A DNA stretch of 64,000 nt from HK1 sp965204915 (GTDB lineage: Bacteria; Pseudomonadota; Gammaproteobacteria; HK1). Positions 33,086-42,069 of the stretch are shown here, piece by piece (positions within the stretch are counted from its first letter, which is position 1; every line of letters begins with the position of its first letter). Where the stretch lies: the NCBI GenBank assembly GCA_965204915.1, contig OZ242023.1, positions 1,364,001 to 1,428,000 of the forward strand, written 5' to 3'. The position numbers and the translations under genes were made by a program. Under the pieces are notes generated by a model. The model saw only the letters and a program-made list of their open reading frames with translations, was not told where the DNA came from and made no database searches.

Positions 33086-35647
33086 ATGGTTGATTTCGCG
33101 AAGGAAATCGTCCCCGTAGACATCGAGGAGGAGATGAAGCAGTCCTACCTCGATTACGCCATGAGCGTGATCGTGGGCAGGGCGCTCCCCGATGTCCGGG
33201 ACGGACTGAAGCCGGTCCACCGGCGCGTGCTGCACGCGATGCGCGAGCTCGGCAACGACTGGAACAAGCCGTACAAGAAATCGGCCAGGGTCGTCGGCGA
33301 CACCATCGGCAAGTACCACCCCCACGGCGAGGGCGCGGTGTACGACGCGCTCGTGCGCATGGCGCAGCCGTTCTCGATGCGCACGATGCTCATCGACGGG
33401 CAGGGGAACTTCGGCTCCGTGGACGGCGACCCGCCGGCGGCGATGCGCTATACCGAAGTGCGCATGGCGAAGGTGGCCCACGAGCTGCTCGCCGACATCG
33501 ACAAGGAAACGGTCGACTTCGTCCCGAATTACGACGACTCCGAGGTCGAGCCCTCGGTCTTCCCGACCCGGCTCCCCAACCTGCTCGTCAACGGCTCGTC
33601 GGGGATCGCGGTGGGCATGGCCACCAACATCCCGCCCCACAACCTCGCCGAGGTGGTCGACGTCTGCGTCGCCCTCGTCGACGACCCGGATCTGGGCATC
33701 GACGAGATCATGGAGATCATGCCGGGCCCGGACTTCCCGACCGCCGGGATCATCAGCGGGGCGGCGGGGATCCACGAGGCGTACCGCACCGGACGGGGAC
33801 GGATCTACGTCCGCGCGCGGGCCGGGGTCGAGGCGGCCGAGGGCGGCGCCCACGAGCGCATCGTGGTCACCGAGCTGCCGTACCAGGTCAACAAGGCGCG
33901 GCTGCTGGAGAAGATCGCGGAGCTGGCGAAGGAGAAGCGGATCGAGGGCGTCTCGGCCCTGCGCGACGAGTCCGACAAGGACGGCATGCGGATGGTCGTC
34001 GAGCTGCGCCGCGGCGAGAACGCCGAGGTGATGCTGAACAACCTGTACCGGCTCACCTCGCTGGAGACGGTGTTCGGCATCAACCTCGTCGCACTGGTGG
34101 ACGGCCAGCCGCGGCTGCTCGACATCCGGCAGATGCTGGAGGCGTTCGTGCGCCACCGGCGCGAGGTGGTGACGCGGCGGACCATCTTCGAGCTCCGCAA
34201 GGCGAGGGAGCGGGCGCATATCCTGGAGGGCCTCGCGATCGCGCTGGCGAACATCGATCCGGTCATCGAGCTCATCCGTACCTCCGCCAACCCGGCCGAG
34301 GCCAGGGAGCGCCTGCGCGAACGGGTATGGGCGCCCGGCTCGGTGCGGGACATGCTCGATCGCGCCGGCGCCGACACCTCGAAGCCCGACGACCTCCCGG
34401 AAGGGTTCGGGCTCGTCGAGGACGGCTACCGGATGAGCGAGGCGCAGGCCCAGGCGATCCTGGATCTCCGGCTGCACCGCCTGACGGGGCTGGAGCAGGA
34501 GAAGATCATCGACGAGTTCGACGGGCTCCTCGACCGCATCCGCGGGCTGCTGGAGATCCTCGTCAACCCGGACCGCCTGCGCGAGGTCGTGCGCGGCGAA
34601 TTCCTGGAGGTGAAGGAGCAGTTCGCCGACGCCCGGCGCACCGAGATCGAGCCGCACCGCGAAGGCATGGACATTCTCCACCTCATCAAGCCGCAGGACG
34701 TCGTGGTCACGATGTCGCACCAAGGCTACGTGAAGTGGCAGCCGCTCGACGACTACTCCGCGCAGCGCCGGGGCGGGCGCGGCAAGACCGCGGCAACCAC
34801 GAAGGAGGAGGACTTCGTCGAACGGCTCTTCGTCGCCAACACCCATGACACGGTGCTGTTCTTCTCGAGCCGGGGCAAGGTCTACTGGGTCCCGGTCTAC
34901 AAGCTGCCGCAGGCGACCCGCACCGCCCGCGGCAGGCCGCTGGTGAACGTCCTGCCGCTCGAGGAGGGCGAGCGGATCAGCGCCGTCCTGCCGACGAGGG
35001 AGGTCGATCGGGACGGCTTCGTGCTGATGGCGACCTCGCTCGGCATCGTGAAGAAGACGCCCTGCGTCGATTTCTCCCGGCCTCGTTCCACGGGGCTCAT
35101 CGCCGTCGACCTGCTCGACGACGATCGCCTGGTGGGGGTCGCGGTGACCAGCGGGAGCTGCGACGTCATGCTCGCGGCCAGCGACGGCAAGCTCATTCGA
35201 TTCCCCGAAAGCGACGTACGCGCGATGGGGCGGACCGCGCGGGGCGTGCGCGGCATGTCCCTCACGGGCGGCGCACGGGTCATCTCCCTGATGATCGCCT
35301 CGGAAGGCATGGTGCTGACCGCGACCGAGAACGGCTACGGCAAATGCACGCGGACGGAGGAGTATCGCCGGCAAGGACGGGCGGGCCAGGGGCTGATCTC
35401 CATCCGCACGAGCGGGCGCAACGGGGCGGTGATCGGTGCGGAGCTGGTCGAGGGGAACGACGAGATCATGCTGATCACCGACGGCGGCAAGCTCGTGCGC
35501 ACCAGGGTGAACGAAGTGAGCGTGCTCGGACGCAACACCCAGGGGGTCAAGCTCATCAGCCTCGCGGACGGCGAACGCCTCGTCGGCCTGGAGCGGATCG
35601 CAGACGATCAGGAAGAGATCGACGAAGATCCGTCGGATTTCGGCTGA
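33086..35647 (+). CDS. gyrA: DNA gyrase subunit A
   Basis: The 853-residue protein cuts and rejoins DNA during negative supercoiling. The catalytic tyrosine is Y122 (AMRYTEVR), and the GyrA box QRRGGRGK in the C-terminal beta-pinwheel distinguishes it from ParC. In the quinolone-resistance region it reads HPHGEGAVYD: E82 and G83 replace the D82 and S83 of E. coli, while D87 is kept. The tail is acidic (DDQEEIDEDPSDFG). It is the first gene of the conserved gyrA-to-pyrF block and is followed by pheA after 49 bases. The start agrees with homologues. Confidence 0.97.
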   Translation: MVDFAKEIVPVDIEEEMKQSYLDYAMSVIVGRALPDVRDGLKPVHRRVLHAMRELGNDWNKPYKKSARVVGDTIGKYHPHGEGAVYDALVRMAQPFSMRTMLIDGQGNFGSVDGDPPAAMRYTEVRMAKVAHELLADIDKETVDFVPNYDDSEVEPSVFPTRLPNLLVNGSSGIAVGMATNIPPHNLAEVVDVCVALVDDPDLGIDEIMEIMPGPDFPTAGIISGAAGIHEAYRTGRGRIYVRARAGVEAAEGGAHERIVVTELPYQVNKARLLEKIAELAKEKRIEGVSALRDESDKDGMRMVVELRRGENAEVMLNNLYRLTSLETVFGINLVALVDGQPRLLDIRQMLEAFVRHRREVVTRRTIFELRKARERAHILEGLAIALANIDPVIELIRTSANPAEARERLRERVWAPGSVRDMLDRAGADTSKPDDLPEGFGLVEDGYRMSEAQAQAILDLRLHRLTGLEQEKIIDEFDGLLDRIRGLLEILVNPDRLREVVRGEFLEVKEQFADARRTEIEPHREGMDILHLIKPQDVVVTMSHQGYVKWQPLDDYSAQRRGGRGKTAATTKEEDFVERLFVANTHDTVLFFSSRGKVYWVPVYKLPQATRTARGRPLVNVLPLEEGERISAVLPTREVDRDGFVLMATSLGIVKKTPCVDFSRPRSTGLIAVDLLDDDRLVGVAVTSGSCDVMLAASDGKLIRFPESDVRAMGRTARGVRGMSLTGGARVISLMIASEGMVLTATENGYGKCTRTEEYRRQGRAGQGLISIRTSGRNGAVIGAELVEGNDEIMLITDGGKLVRTRVNEVSVLGRNTQGVKLISLADGERLVGLERIADDQEEIDEDPSDFG

Positions 35648-35696
35648 AACCGCGCCTCCGCCATCCGTCTCGCCCGGCCTTTCGCCGAAGCTCCTC

Positions 35697-36602
35697 GTGA
35701 CCGATCGCGACGCCCGGCTCGATGCGATCCGCCGCGAGATCGACGCGCTCGACGCCGAGCTGCTCGATCTGCTCAATCGGCGCGGTCGCGCGGCGCTGGA
35801 AGTGGCGTCGGTCAAGAACCACGAAGCCGAGCCCCGCTTCTATCGTCCGGAGCGCGAGGCGGCGTTGCTCCGGCGCCTCGCTGCAATGAACGAAGGGCCG
35901 CTGCCCGATGCCGAGGTGGTGCGGCTGTTTCGCGAGATCGTCTCGACCTGCCGCACGCTGGAGCAGCGGCTGGTGATCGGCTGCGCGACGGTCGGGGGGG
36001 CCTGCGCCGCCGCCGGCCACTTCGGCGGCGCGGTCGACGTCCGGGCGGCGCCGGATGCACGGGAAGCGGCCGGTGCGGTCACGGCTTCGCATTGCGATTA
36101 CGCGGTGATCGAATACCTGCAAGGGGGCGAAGCGTGTCCGGAGATCGCGGACCTCCCGCGGCGGGGGCTTGCGCTGTGCGGCGAATGGTACGCAAGAGAC
36201 GGGCAGCGCTACGTGGTGATCGGGCGCGAGCCGGTTCCGCCGACCGGAGACGACCGGACCTCGATCGTCCTCGCGCCGGATCGGGTGGCGGACCTGGAAT
36301 CACGGTGCAGGGCGCGGGGTCTCGCGCTGCGTTCGACCCCGGTCGCGGGTCGGCCGTCGTTCATCGTCGACGTCGCCGCGCATGTCGATGAGCCGTGGCT
36401 TGCCGGGCTGCTCGCCGAGGACGGCGATCATGCGGTGCTCGGCACCTATCCGAACGCCCGCATGGAGGGGGACGGGGATGATCCGGCCGGCTTTGCGCCG
36501 CCGCTTGCGGATCGTCCGCGCCGGCAGGCGACGGGAACGGACGTGGCCGGCATTGCGACGTCGGCGCCGGCCCGTGCCTCGCAACGGATGAGGACGCGAT
36601 GA
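35697..36602 (+). CDS. pheA: PheA-like protein: intact chorismate mutase, shrunken prephenate dehydratase/ACT region
   Basis: Residues 1-90 are a normal AroQ-type chorismate mutase (LDAIRREIDALDAELLDLLN, RFYRPEREAALLRRL). The remainder should be a prephenate dehydratase plus ACT domain, but the protein has only 301 residues against about 360 in P-proteins. A YAVIEYLQGGEA segment and RYVVIGREPVPPTGDDRTS align with the dehydratase end, yet the opening Y-L-G-P-x-G-T-F motif and the catalytic T-R-F motif are missing. The ACT region lacks its usual signature. It starts at a GTG and overlaps tyrA by four bases. It probably makes prephenate only, or has lost regulation. Confidence 0.8.
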   Translation: MTDRDARLDAIRREIDALDAELLDLLNRRGRAALEVASVKNHEAEPRFYRPEREAALLRRLAAMNEGPLPDAEVVRLFREIVSTCRTLEQRLVIGCATVGGACAAAGHFGGAVDVRAAPDAREAAGAVTASHCDYAVIEYLQGGEACPEIADLPRRGLALCGEWYARDGQRYVVIGREPVPPTGDDRTSIVLAPDRVADLESRCRARGLALRSTPVAGRPSFIVDVAAHVDEPWLAGLLAEDGDHAVLGTYPNARMEGDGDDPAGFAPPLADRPRRQATGTDVAGIATSAPARASQRMRTR

Positions 36603-37453
36603 TCCGCCGACTCTGCATCGTCGGGACCGGCCTGATCGGGGGCTCGCTCGCGCGCGACCTGAGAAGGCTGGGAGAGGTCGGGGAGATCGTGGGATCGAGC
36701 CGCCGGGCGGCCAACCTCGAACGCGCGGTCGAGCTCGGGGTCATCGACCGCTTCGACGTCGATCCGGCGCGTGCGGTGGCCGGTGCGGACATGGTGGTCG
36801 TCGCGGCGCCCCTGGGCGCGATACCGGACGTATTCGAGCGGGTCCGCGACGCGGTCGGCGACGACGCGATCATCACCGACGTGGGGAGCGCGAAGGGCAG
36901 CGTGGTGGCTGCGGCGCGCTCCGCACTCGGCCCGAAGCTGCCGCGGTTCGTGCCCGCGCATCCCATCGCGGGGACCGAGCACTTCGGCGTCGAGGCGTCG
37001 GTCGAGGGCCTGTTCGAGCGCCGTCGGGTCATCCTGACCCCGACCGCGGAGACCGGCGCGGATGCGCTCGGGCGGGTGTCGCGGATGTGGGAGGCGGTCG
37101 GGGCGGAGGTGGTCGAGATGGGCGTCGCCCGCCACGACGAGATCCTGGCCGCCACCAGCCATCTGCCGCACATGCTGGCGTACACGCTGGTGGACGTGCT
37201 CGGCGGCATGAAGGAGCGGGCCGAGATCTTCCGTTTTTCGGCGGGCGGGCTTCGCGACTTCACCCGCATCGCATCGAGCGACCCGCGGATGTGGCGTGAC
37301 GTCTGCCTCGCGAACCGCGACGCGGTGGCGGAGGCGATCGAGCGTTTTGGGTCCGAGCTCGACCGGCTCACCGACGCGATCCGCCGCGGGGACGGCGAGT
37401 TCGTACGCCTGGTGTTCACCCGTGCGAAAGCGGTCCGGGACGAGTACTCCTGA
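36599..37453 (+). CDS. tyrA: Prephenate dehydrogenase
   Basis: The 284-residue enzyme has an N-terminal Rossmann fold (CIVGTGLIGGSLARDLR) and the TyrA signatures ITDVGSAKGSVV, FVPAHPIAGTEHFGVEA and the catalytic histidine in ATSHLPHMLAY. It oxidises prephenate in tyrosine synthesis with NAD or NADP. The start codon overlaps the pheA stop (ATGA), so translation is coupled. There is no fused chorismate mutase or EPSPS domain. The usual neighbour hisC is absent. Confidence 0.95.
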   Translation: MIRRLCIVGTGLIGGSLARDLRRLGEVGEIVGSSRRAANLERAVELGVIDRFDVDPARAVAGADMVVVAAPLGAIPDVFERVRDAVGDDAIITDVGSAKGSVVAAARSALGPKLPRFVPAHPIAGTEHFGVEASVEGLFERRRVILTPTAETGADALGRVSRMWEAVGAEVVEMGVARHDEILAATSHLPHMLAYTLVDVLGGMKERAEIFRFSAGGLRDFTRIASSDPRMWRDVCLANRDAVAEAIERFGSELDRLTDAIRRGDGEFVRLVFTRAKAVRDEYS

Positions 37454-37497
37454 TCCGGCGGCTCCGGGGTCCGGATCGCGGGCTTCTTCCCGTCCCC

Positions 37498-37542
37498 TGC
37501 CGGATCGACATCTGCCGGATCGACATCTGCCGGATCGACATC
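37498..37542. repeat. Three exact 15-bp tandem repeats between tyrA and aroA
   Basis: TGCCGGATCGACATC occurs three times without spacer. The array ends about 20 bases before the aroA GTG, in a 108-base intergenic gap, and may be untranslated leader or slippage-prone filler. Confidence 0.95.
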
Positions 37543-37561
37543 CGTAGCCACCGGATTCTCC

Positions 37562-38944
37562 GTGACAAAATCCGTCCACTCCGACATCGACTACATCGTG
37601 CGCCCCTCGGGTCCGCTACGCGGCGAGATCCGCGTGCCCGGCGACAAGTCGATCTCCCATCGCGCCGTCATGCTCGGCGCGATCGCGGACGGCGACACCC
37701 GGATCGGGGGGCTGCTCGAAGGCGAAGACGTGCTCGCCACCGTCGCGGCGTTCCGGGCGATGGGGGTGGAGATCGAAGGGCCGGACGACGGTGAAGCGAT
37801 CGTCCACGGGGTCGGGCGGGAGGGGCTGTGCGCGCCGGCGGCGGCCATCGACCTCGGGAACGCGGGCACCGCGCTGCGCCTGCTCGCGGGTTTGCTCGCG
37901 GGGCAGCGCTTCGGCTGCACGCTGACCGGCGACGCTTCGCTCAGGCGCCGTCCGATGCGCCGGATCACCGAGCCCCTGTCGCGCATGGGAGCGCGGATCG
38001 AGACCGCGGATGGTGGAACCCCGCCACTTGCGATCCGCTCCTGTGGTCGGCTCGCGTCGATCGACCATGCGAGTCCGGTGGCCAGCGCGCAGGTGAAGTC
38101 GTGCCTCCTCCTCGCGGGGCTCTACGCGGATGGACGGACCTGCGTGACGGAGCCGGCGCCGACCCGCGACCACACCGAGCGGATGCTGGCCGTGTTCGGC
38201 GCCGCCCTCGCTCATGAAGGCGTCCCCGGCCGTGAGGGCGCCCTTGCCCTCGGGGGCGCACCCACCCGCGGCGGGCAGCGGGTCTGCATCGAAGGAGGCG
38301 CGCGCCTGGCCGCGACCGCGATCGACGTCCCCGGGGACATCTCCTCCGCCGCATTCTTCCTCGCGGCGGCGGCGGGCCGGCCCGGCTCGGATCTGGTGAT
38401 CCGGAAGGTCGGGGTGAATCCGACCCGGACCGGGGTACTGGGCATCCTCCGGCAGATGGGAGCGGACGTCTCGCAGTCGAACCGCCGCACCGCCGGGGGC
38501 GAGCCGGTGGCGGATCTCCGGGTGCGCGGCGCAAAGCTGCGCGGCATCGACGTCGATCCCGCGCTGGTGCCGCTGGCGATCGACGAGTTCCCGGCGGTCT
38601 TCGCCGCCGCGGCGACCGCCCGCGGCGCCACCCGCGTCACCGGGGCCGGGGAGCTGCGGGTGAAGGAGAGCGATCGCATCGCGGCGAGCGCCGGCGCGCT
38701 GGGTGCGCTCGGGGCTTCCGTGCACGTCGCCGACGACGGCATGGCGATCGATGGGGGTGTACTGTCGGGCGGGGAGGTGGACAGCGCGGGGGATCACCGC
38801 ATCGCGATGGCGTTCGCGGCGGCGTCGGCCGAAGGCCCGGTACGGATACGCGGTTGCCGCAACGTGGCGACGTCCTTTCCCGGCTTCCCGGCTCTTGCCA
38901 ACTCCGTCGGACTCGACGTCGAGGTCGTCGATGCCGGCGGGTGA
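37562..38944 (+). CDS. aroA: 3-phosphoshikimate 1-carboxyvinyltransferase (EPSP synthase, class II-like)
   Basis: The 460-residue enzyme makes EPSP in the shikimate pathway. Motifs: GEIRVPGDKSISHRAVML, GNAGTALRLLAGLLAG, LRRRPMRRITEPLSRMGA, and ESDRI with DHRIAMAFA near the end. The RPMRR form and GNAGTALRLL are closer to class II enzymes than to the E. coli type. It starts at a GTG and overlaps cmk by 14 bases. The order tyrA-aroA-cmk is conserved in gammaproteobacteria. Confidence 0.96.
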   Translation: MTKSVHSDIDYIVRPSGPLRGEIRVPGDKSISHRAVMLGAIADGDTRIGGLLEGEDVLATVAAFRAMGVEIEGPDDGEAIVHGVGREGLCAPAAAIDLGNAGTALRLLAGLLAGQRFGCTLTGDASLRRRPMRRITEPLSRMGARIETADGGTPPLAIRSCGRLASIDHASPVASAQVKSCLLLAGLYADGRTCVTEPAPTRDHTERMLAVFGAALAHEGVPGREGALALGGAPTRGGQRVCIEGGARLAATAIDVPGDISSAAFFLAAAAGRPGSDLVIRKVGVNPTRTGVLGILRQMGADVSQSNRRTAGGEPVADLRVRGAKLRGIDVDPALVPLAIDEFPAVFAAAATARGATRVTGAGELRVKESDRIAASAGALGALGASVHVADDGMAIDGGVLSGGEVDSAGDHRIAMAFAAASAEGPVRIRGCRNVATSFPGFPALANSVGLDVEVVDAGG

Positions 38945-39638
38945 GAACGTTCCGGTGATCGCGATCGACGGTCCGGTCGGCTCCGGGAAGGGCACCGTGG
39001 CCCATCGCGTCGCCGCTGCGCTCGGGTTTCCGGTCCTCGACAGCGGCGCCCTCTATCGCATCCTCGCACTGGTCGCCCGCACACGGGGAGCGTCGTTCGA
39101 CGACCCCGCGACCCTCGCGCGCCTCGCCGGCGGCCTCGACGTCGCGTTCGCACCCGGTGATGCCGCGAATCCCGTCCGCACCCTGCTGGCCGGCGTGGAC
39201 GTCACCGGCGGGATCCGCACCGAGCAGTGCGGAAACGACGCCTCGCGGGTCTCCGCCTGGCCCGAGGTGCGGGATGCAATGCTCGCGCGCCAGCGGGGGT
39301 TCCGCCGTCCGCCGGGGCTCGTCGCGGACGGACGGGACATGGGGAGCGTCGTCTTTCCCGATGCGCCGGTGAAGGTGTTTCTGACCGCGGCCCCGCGGGT
39401 GAGGGCCGAGAGGCGCCATAAACAATTGATGGCCAAGGGTGTTGATGTTAGTGTCACGCGCCTTTTCAGGGAGCTGGCCGAACGCGACCGACGGGATCGC
39501 GAGCGTGCGGTGGCTCCCCTGAAACCGGCGGAGGATGCGGTCGTCGTCGATACGACCGGGCTGGACGTCGATGCCGCGGTGGCGCAGGTACTCGAAATCG
39601 CACGGTCCCGGATGACGGCGGCGCCTCGCGAGGGATGA
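38931..39638 (+). CDS. cmk: Cytidylate kinase
   Basis: The 235-residue kinase phosphorylates CMP and dCMP. It has the P-loop IDGPVGSGKGTVAHRVA, LDSGALYR, and the NMP-binding and lid elements LVADGRDMGSVVFPDA and KVFLTAAPRVRAERRHKQL. The ATG lies inside the end of aroA. The gene precedes rpsA, its standard neighbour. The length is usual. Confidence 0.96.
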   Translation: MPAGENVPVIAIDGPVGSGKGTVAHRVAAALGFPVLDSGALYRILALVARTRGASFDDPATLARLAGGLDVAFAPGDAANPVRTLLAGVDVTGGIRTEQCGNDASRVSAWPEVRDAMLARQRGFRRPPGLVADGRDMGSVVFPDAPVKVFLTAAPRVRAERRHKQLMAKGVDVSVTRLFRELAERDRRDRERAVAPLKPAEDAVVVDTTGLDVDAAVAQVLEIARSRMTAAPREG

Positions 39639-39732
39639 ACATCGGGAACGCCTTTCGAGCGCATTGCCCCCGGCGCTCGAAACGGTACGAGGTTCGGCGA
39701 CGAACGAGAGGGCGGGAGAGTTCTCTACGGGT

Positions 39733-41430
39733 ATGGAAAGTTTTGCAGAACTGCTCGAGCAGAGCGAAGTCGAGAAGAAGATGCGGCCGGGGGTCATCAT
39801 CGAAGGGATGGTGCTGGCGGTCGGGTCCGAATACGTCACGGTTCATGCGGGTCTGAAGTCCGAATCGACCATCCCGGTCGGCCAGTTCAGAAACGAGAGC
39901 GGGGAGGTGGAGGTCGCGGTCGGCGATCGCGTCGAGGTTGCCCTCGACACGGTGGAGGACGGGTTCGGCTCCACCAAGCTCTCGCGGGAGAAGGCGAAGC
40001 GGGCCAAGGCGTGGAGCCGCCTGGAGGCCGCGTTCGAAGGCGAGGAATCCGTGACCGGGATCATCAACGGCAAGGTCAAGGGCGGGTTCACCGTCGACGT
40101 CGACGACATCCGGGCGTTCCTGCCCGGGTCGCTCGTCGACGTGCGCCCGGTGCGCGACACCTCCTACCTCGAAGGCAAGCCGCTGGAGTTCAAGGTGATC
40201 AAGCTCGATCGCCGGCGCAACAACGTCGTGGTCTCGCGGCGGGCGGTGGTCGAGAAGGAGAACTCCGCCGAGCGCGAGGCGTTGCTCGAGAGCCTGCAGG
40301 AGGGGGCGGTGCTGCCCGGGGTGGTCAAGAACCTGACCGACTACGGCGCATTCGTGGACCTCGGCGGGATCGACGGCCTCCTGCACATCACGGACATGGC
40401 GTGGAAGCGGGTCAGGCATCCGACCGAGGTCGTCAACGTCGGCGACGAGATCGAGGTCAAGGTGCTCAGGTTCGATCGGGAGCGTTCGCGCGTATCGCTC
40501 GGGCTGAAGCAGCTCGGCGCCGACCCGTGGGTGGACATCTCCCGGCGCTACCCGGAGGGCGTGCGGCTGTTCGGACGGGTGACGAACATCGCCGACTACG
40601 GCTGCTTCGTCGAGATCGAAGAGGGCGTGGAGGGGCTGGTCCACGTCTCGGAGATGGACTGGACGAACAAGAACGTCCACCCGAACAAGGTCGTGCAGCT
40701 CGGCGAAGAGGTCGAGGTCATGGTGCTCGACATCGACGAGGACCGCCGCCGGATCTCGCTCGGCATCAAGCAGTGCACGCCGAACCCCTGGGAAGACTTC
40801 GCGGCGAGCTACAAGAAGGGCGATCACGTGACCGGCGCCATCAAGTCGATCACCGATTTCGGGGTCTTCGTGGGACTCGACGGCGGAATCGACGGCCTCG
40901 TGCACCTCTCCGACCTCTCCTGGAACGAGGCCGGGGAGGAGACCATTCGGCGCTACCGGAAGGGAGACGAGCTCCGGACCGTGGTGCTCAGTGTGGATGC
41001 GGAGCGCGAGCGCATCTCGCTCGGCGTCAAGCAGCTCGACAAGGATCCGTTCTCCAGCTTCCTGGCCCGGAATCCCAAGGGCACGATCGTCCACGGCCGG
41101 GTGGTCGAGGTCGACGCCAAGGGTGCGCTGGTGGAGCTGGCGGAAGGCGTCGAAGGGTATCTTCGCTCGTCGGAGATCGCGCGCGACCGGGTCGACGACG
41201 CCCGTACCGCCCTGAAGGTCGGCGACGAGGTGGAGGCGAAGTTCGTGGGTGTCGACAGGAAGAAGCGCATCCCCTCCCTGTCGATCAAGGCGAAGGAGAG
41301 CGACGAGGAGGCACAGGCGATACAGGAGTACGCCACGAGCGCTCCCGCCAGCGCCACGACGGTCGGCGACCTCATCAAGGAGCGGATGGGTACCGGGGGT
41401 GCGGAGGCGGAGGATGCGCAGGACGGCTGA
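39733..41430 (+). CDS. rpsA: 30S ribosomal protein S1
   Basis: The 565-residue protein has six S1 RNA-binding repeats, recognisable from repeated blocks such as VVKNLTDYGAFVDLGGIDGL, GRVTNIADYGCFVEIEEGVE and KSITDFGVFVGLDGGIDGL. It brings structured mRNAs to the ribosome. The start MESFAELLEQSEVEKKM matches the family; an in-frame ATG at 39664 would add 23 unlikely residues. It follows cmk after 94 bases. The C-terminal tail is Ala/Thr-rich and acidic. Confidence 0.97.
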   Translation: MESFAELLEQSEVEKKMRPGVIIEGMVLAVGSEYVTVHAGLKSESTIPVGQFRNESGEVEVAVGDRVEVALDTVEDGFGSTKLSREKAKRAKAWSRLEAAFEGEESVTGIINGKVKGGFTVDVDDIRAFLPGSLVDVRPVRDTSYLEGKPLEFKVIKLDRRRNNVVVSRRAVVEKENSAEREALLESLQEGAVLPGVVKNLTDYGAFVDLGGIDGLLHITDMAWKRVRHPTEVVNVGDEIEVKVLRFDRERSRVSLGLKQLGADPWVDISRRYPEGVRLFGRVTNIADYGCFVEIEEGVEGLVHVSEMDWTNKNVHPNKVVQLGEEVEVMVLDIDEDRRRISLGIKQCTPNPWEDFAASYKKGDHVTGAIKSITDFGVFVGLDGGIDGLVHLSDLSWNEAGEETIRRYRKGDELRTVVLSVDAERERISLGVKQLDKDPFSSFLARNPKGTIVHGRVVEVDAKGALVELAEGVEGYLRSSEIARDRVDDARTALKVGDEVEAKFVGVDRKKRIPSLSIKAKESDEEAQAIQEYATSAPASATTVGDLIKERMGTGGAEAEDAQDG

Positions 41431-41582
41431 ACAGGAATCGACGGACGGGAACGGAGACGCGCCGGGGACGGCTGCAACCGGCGCCGCCCCGGCAACCGCG
41501 TCACTCCCTTCAAGATTGACGAGGAAGATCGGCGAGTGCCGGACCGTCGCGGCCTCGTGCCGGACGATGGGAGAACGGGGAG

Positions 41583-41924
41583 ATGACGAAGTCGGAGCTG
41601 ATCGAGCGGATTGCACAGAAGCAGTCCCAGCTCGTGTACTGTGACGTCGAGCTTGCCGTCAAGGCGATCCTCGAGCAGATGGCGGAGTGTCTCGCGGGCG
41701 GTGGCCGGATCGAGATCCGGGGGTTCGGCAGCTTCTCTCTCCATTTCCGATCCGGGCGGGTCGGCCGGAACCCCAAGACCGGGGACCCGGTATCCCTTCC
41801 CGCGAAATACGTTCCCCACTTCAAGCCGGGCAAGAAGCTGCGCGAGCGCGTCAACCGGGAGGATCCGCCGGTCCCGGAGGAGGGACCGCCTCCGGACGTC
41901 CCCATCGGCGCCGCACCGGACTGA
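41583..41924 (+). CDS. ihfB: Integration host factor subunit beta
   Basis: The 113-residue DNA-bending protein begins MTKSELIERIAQKQSQL and contains the HU/IHF signature GRIEIRGFGSFSLHFR with the intercalating-arm sequence GRNPKTGDPV. The C-terminus is about 15 residues longer than usual and proline-rich (EDPPVPEEGPPPDVPIG). It sits directly downstream of rpsA, its normal position. The partner IHF-alpha is not in this window. Confidence 0.95.
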   Translation: MTKSELIERIAQKQSQLVYCDVELAVKAILEQMAECLAGGGRIEIRGFGSFSLHFRSGRVGRNPKTGDPVSLPAKYVPHFKPGKKLRERVNREDPPVPEEGPPPDVPIGAAPD

Positions 41925-42069
41925 TCGCACTCCGGCCAGCCACCGGCATACGCGGCCACCGGCATATACGGATGGAGACACCCTGCCGGGCGAAGACACG
42001 AGCGGCATCCGGCACCGCGGCCCTGTCCTCGCGTCCGGCGATGCCCGTCGGCACGGGCTGTGCGCCGCC

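Noticed and set aside
31058..35815. Very long open frame antisense to gyrA and mtnA
   Set aside because: It mirrors confident genes in high-GC DNA and shows no family motifs; antisense openness follows from codon bias.
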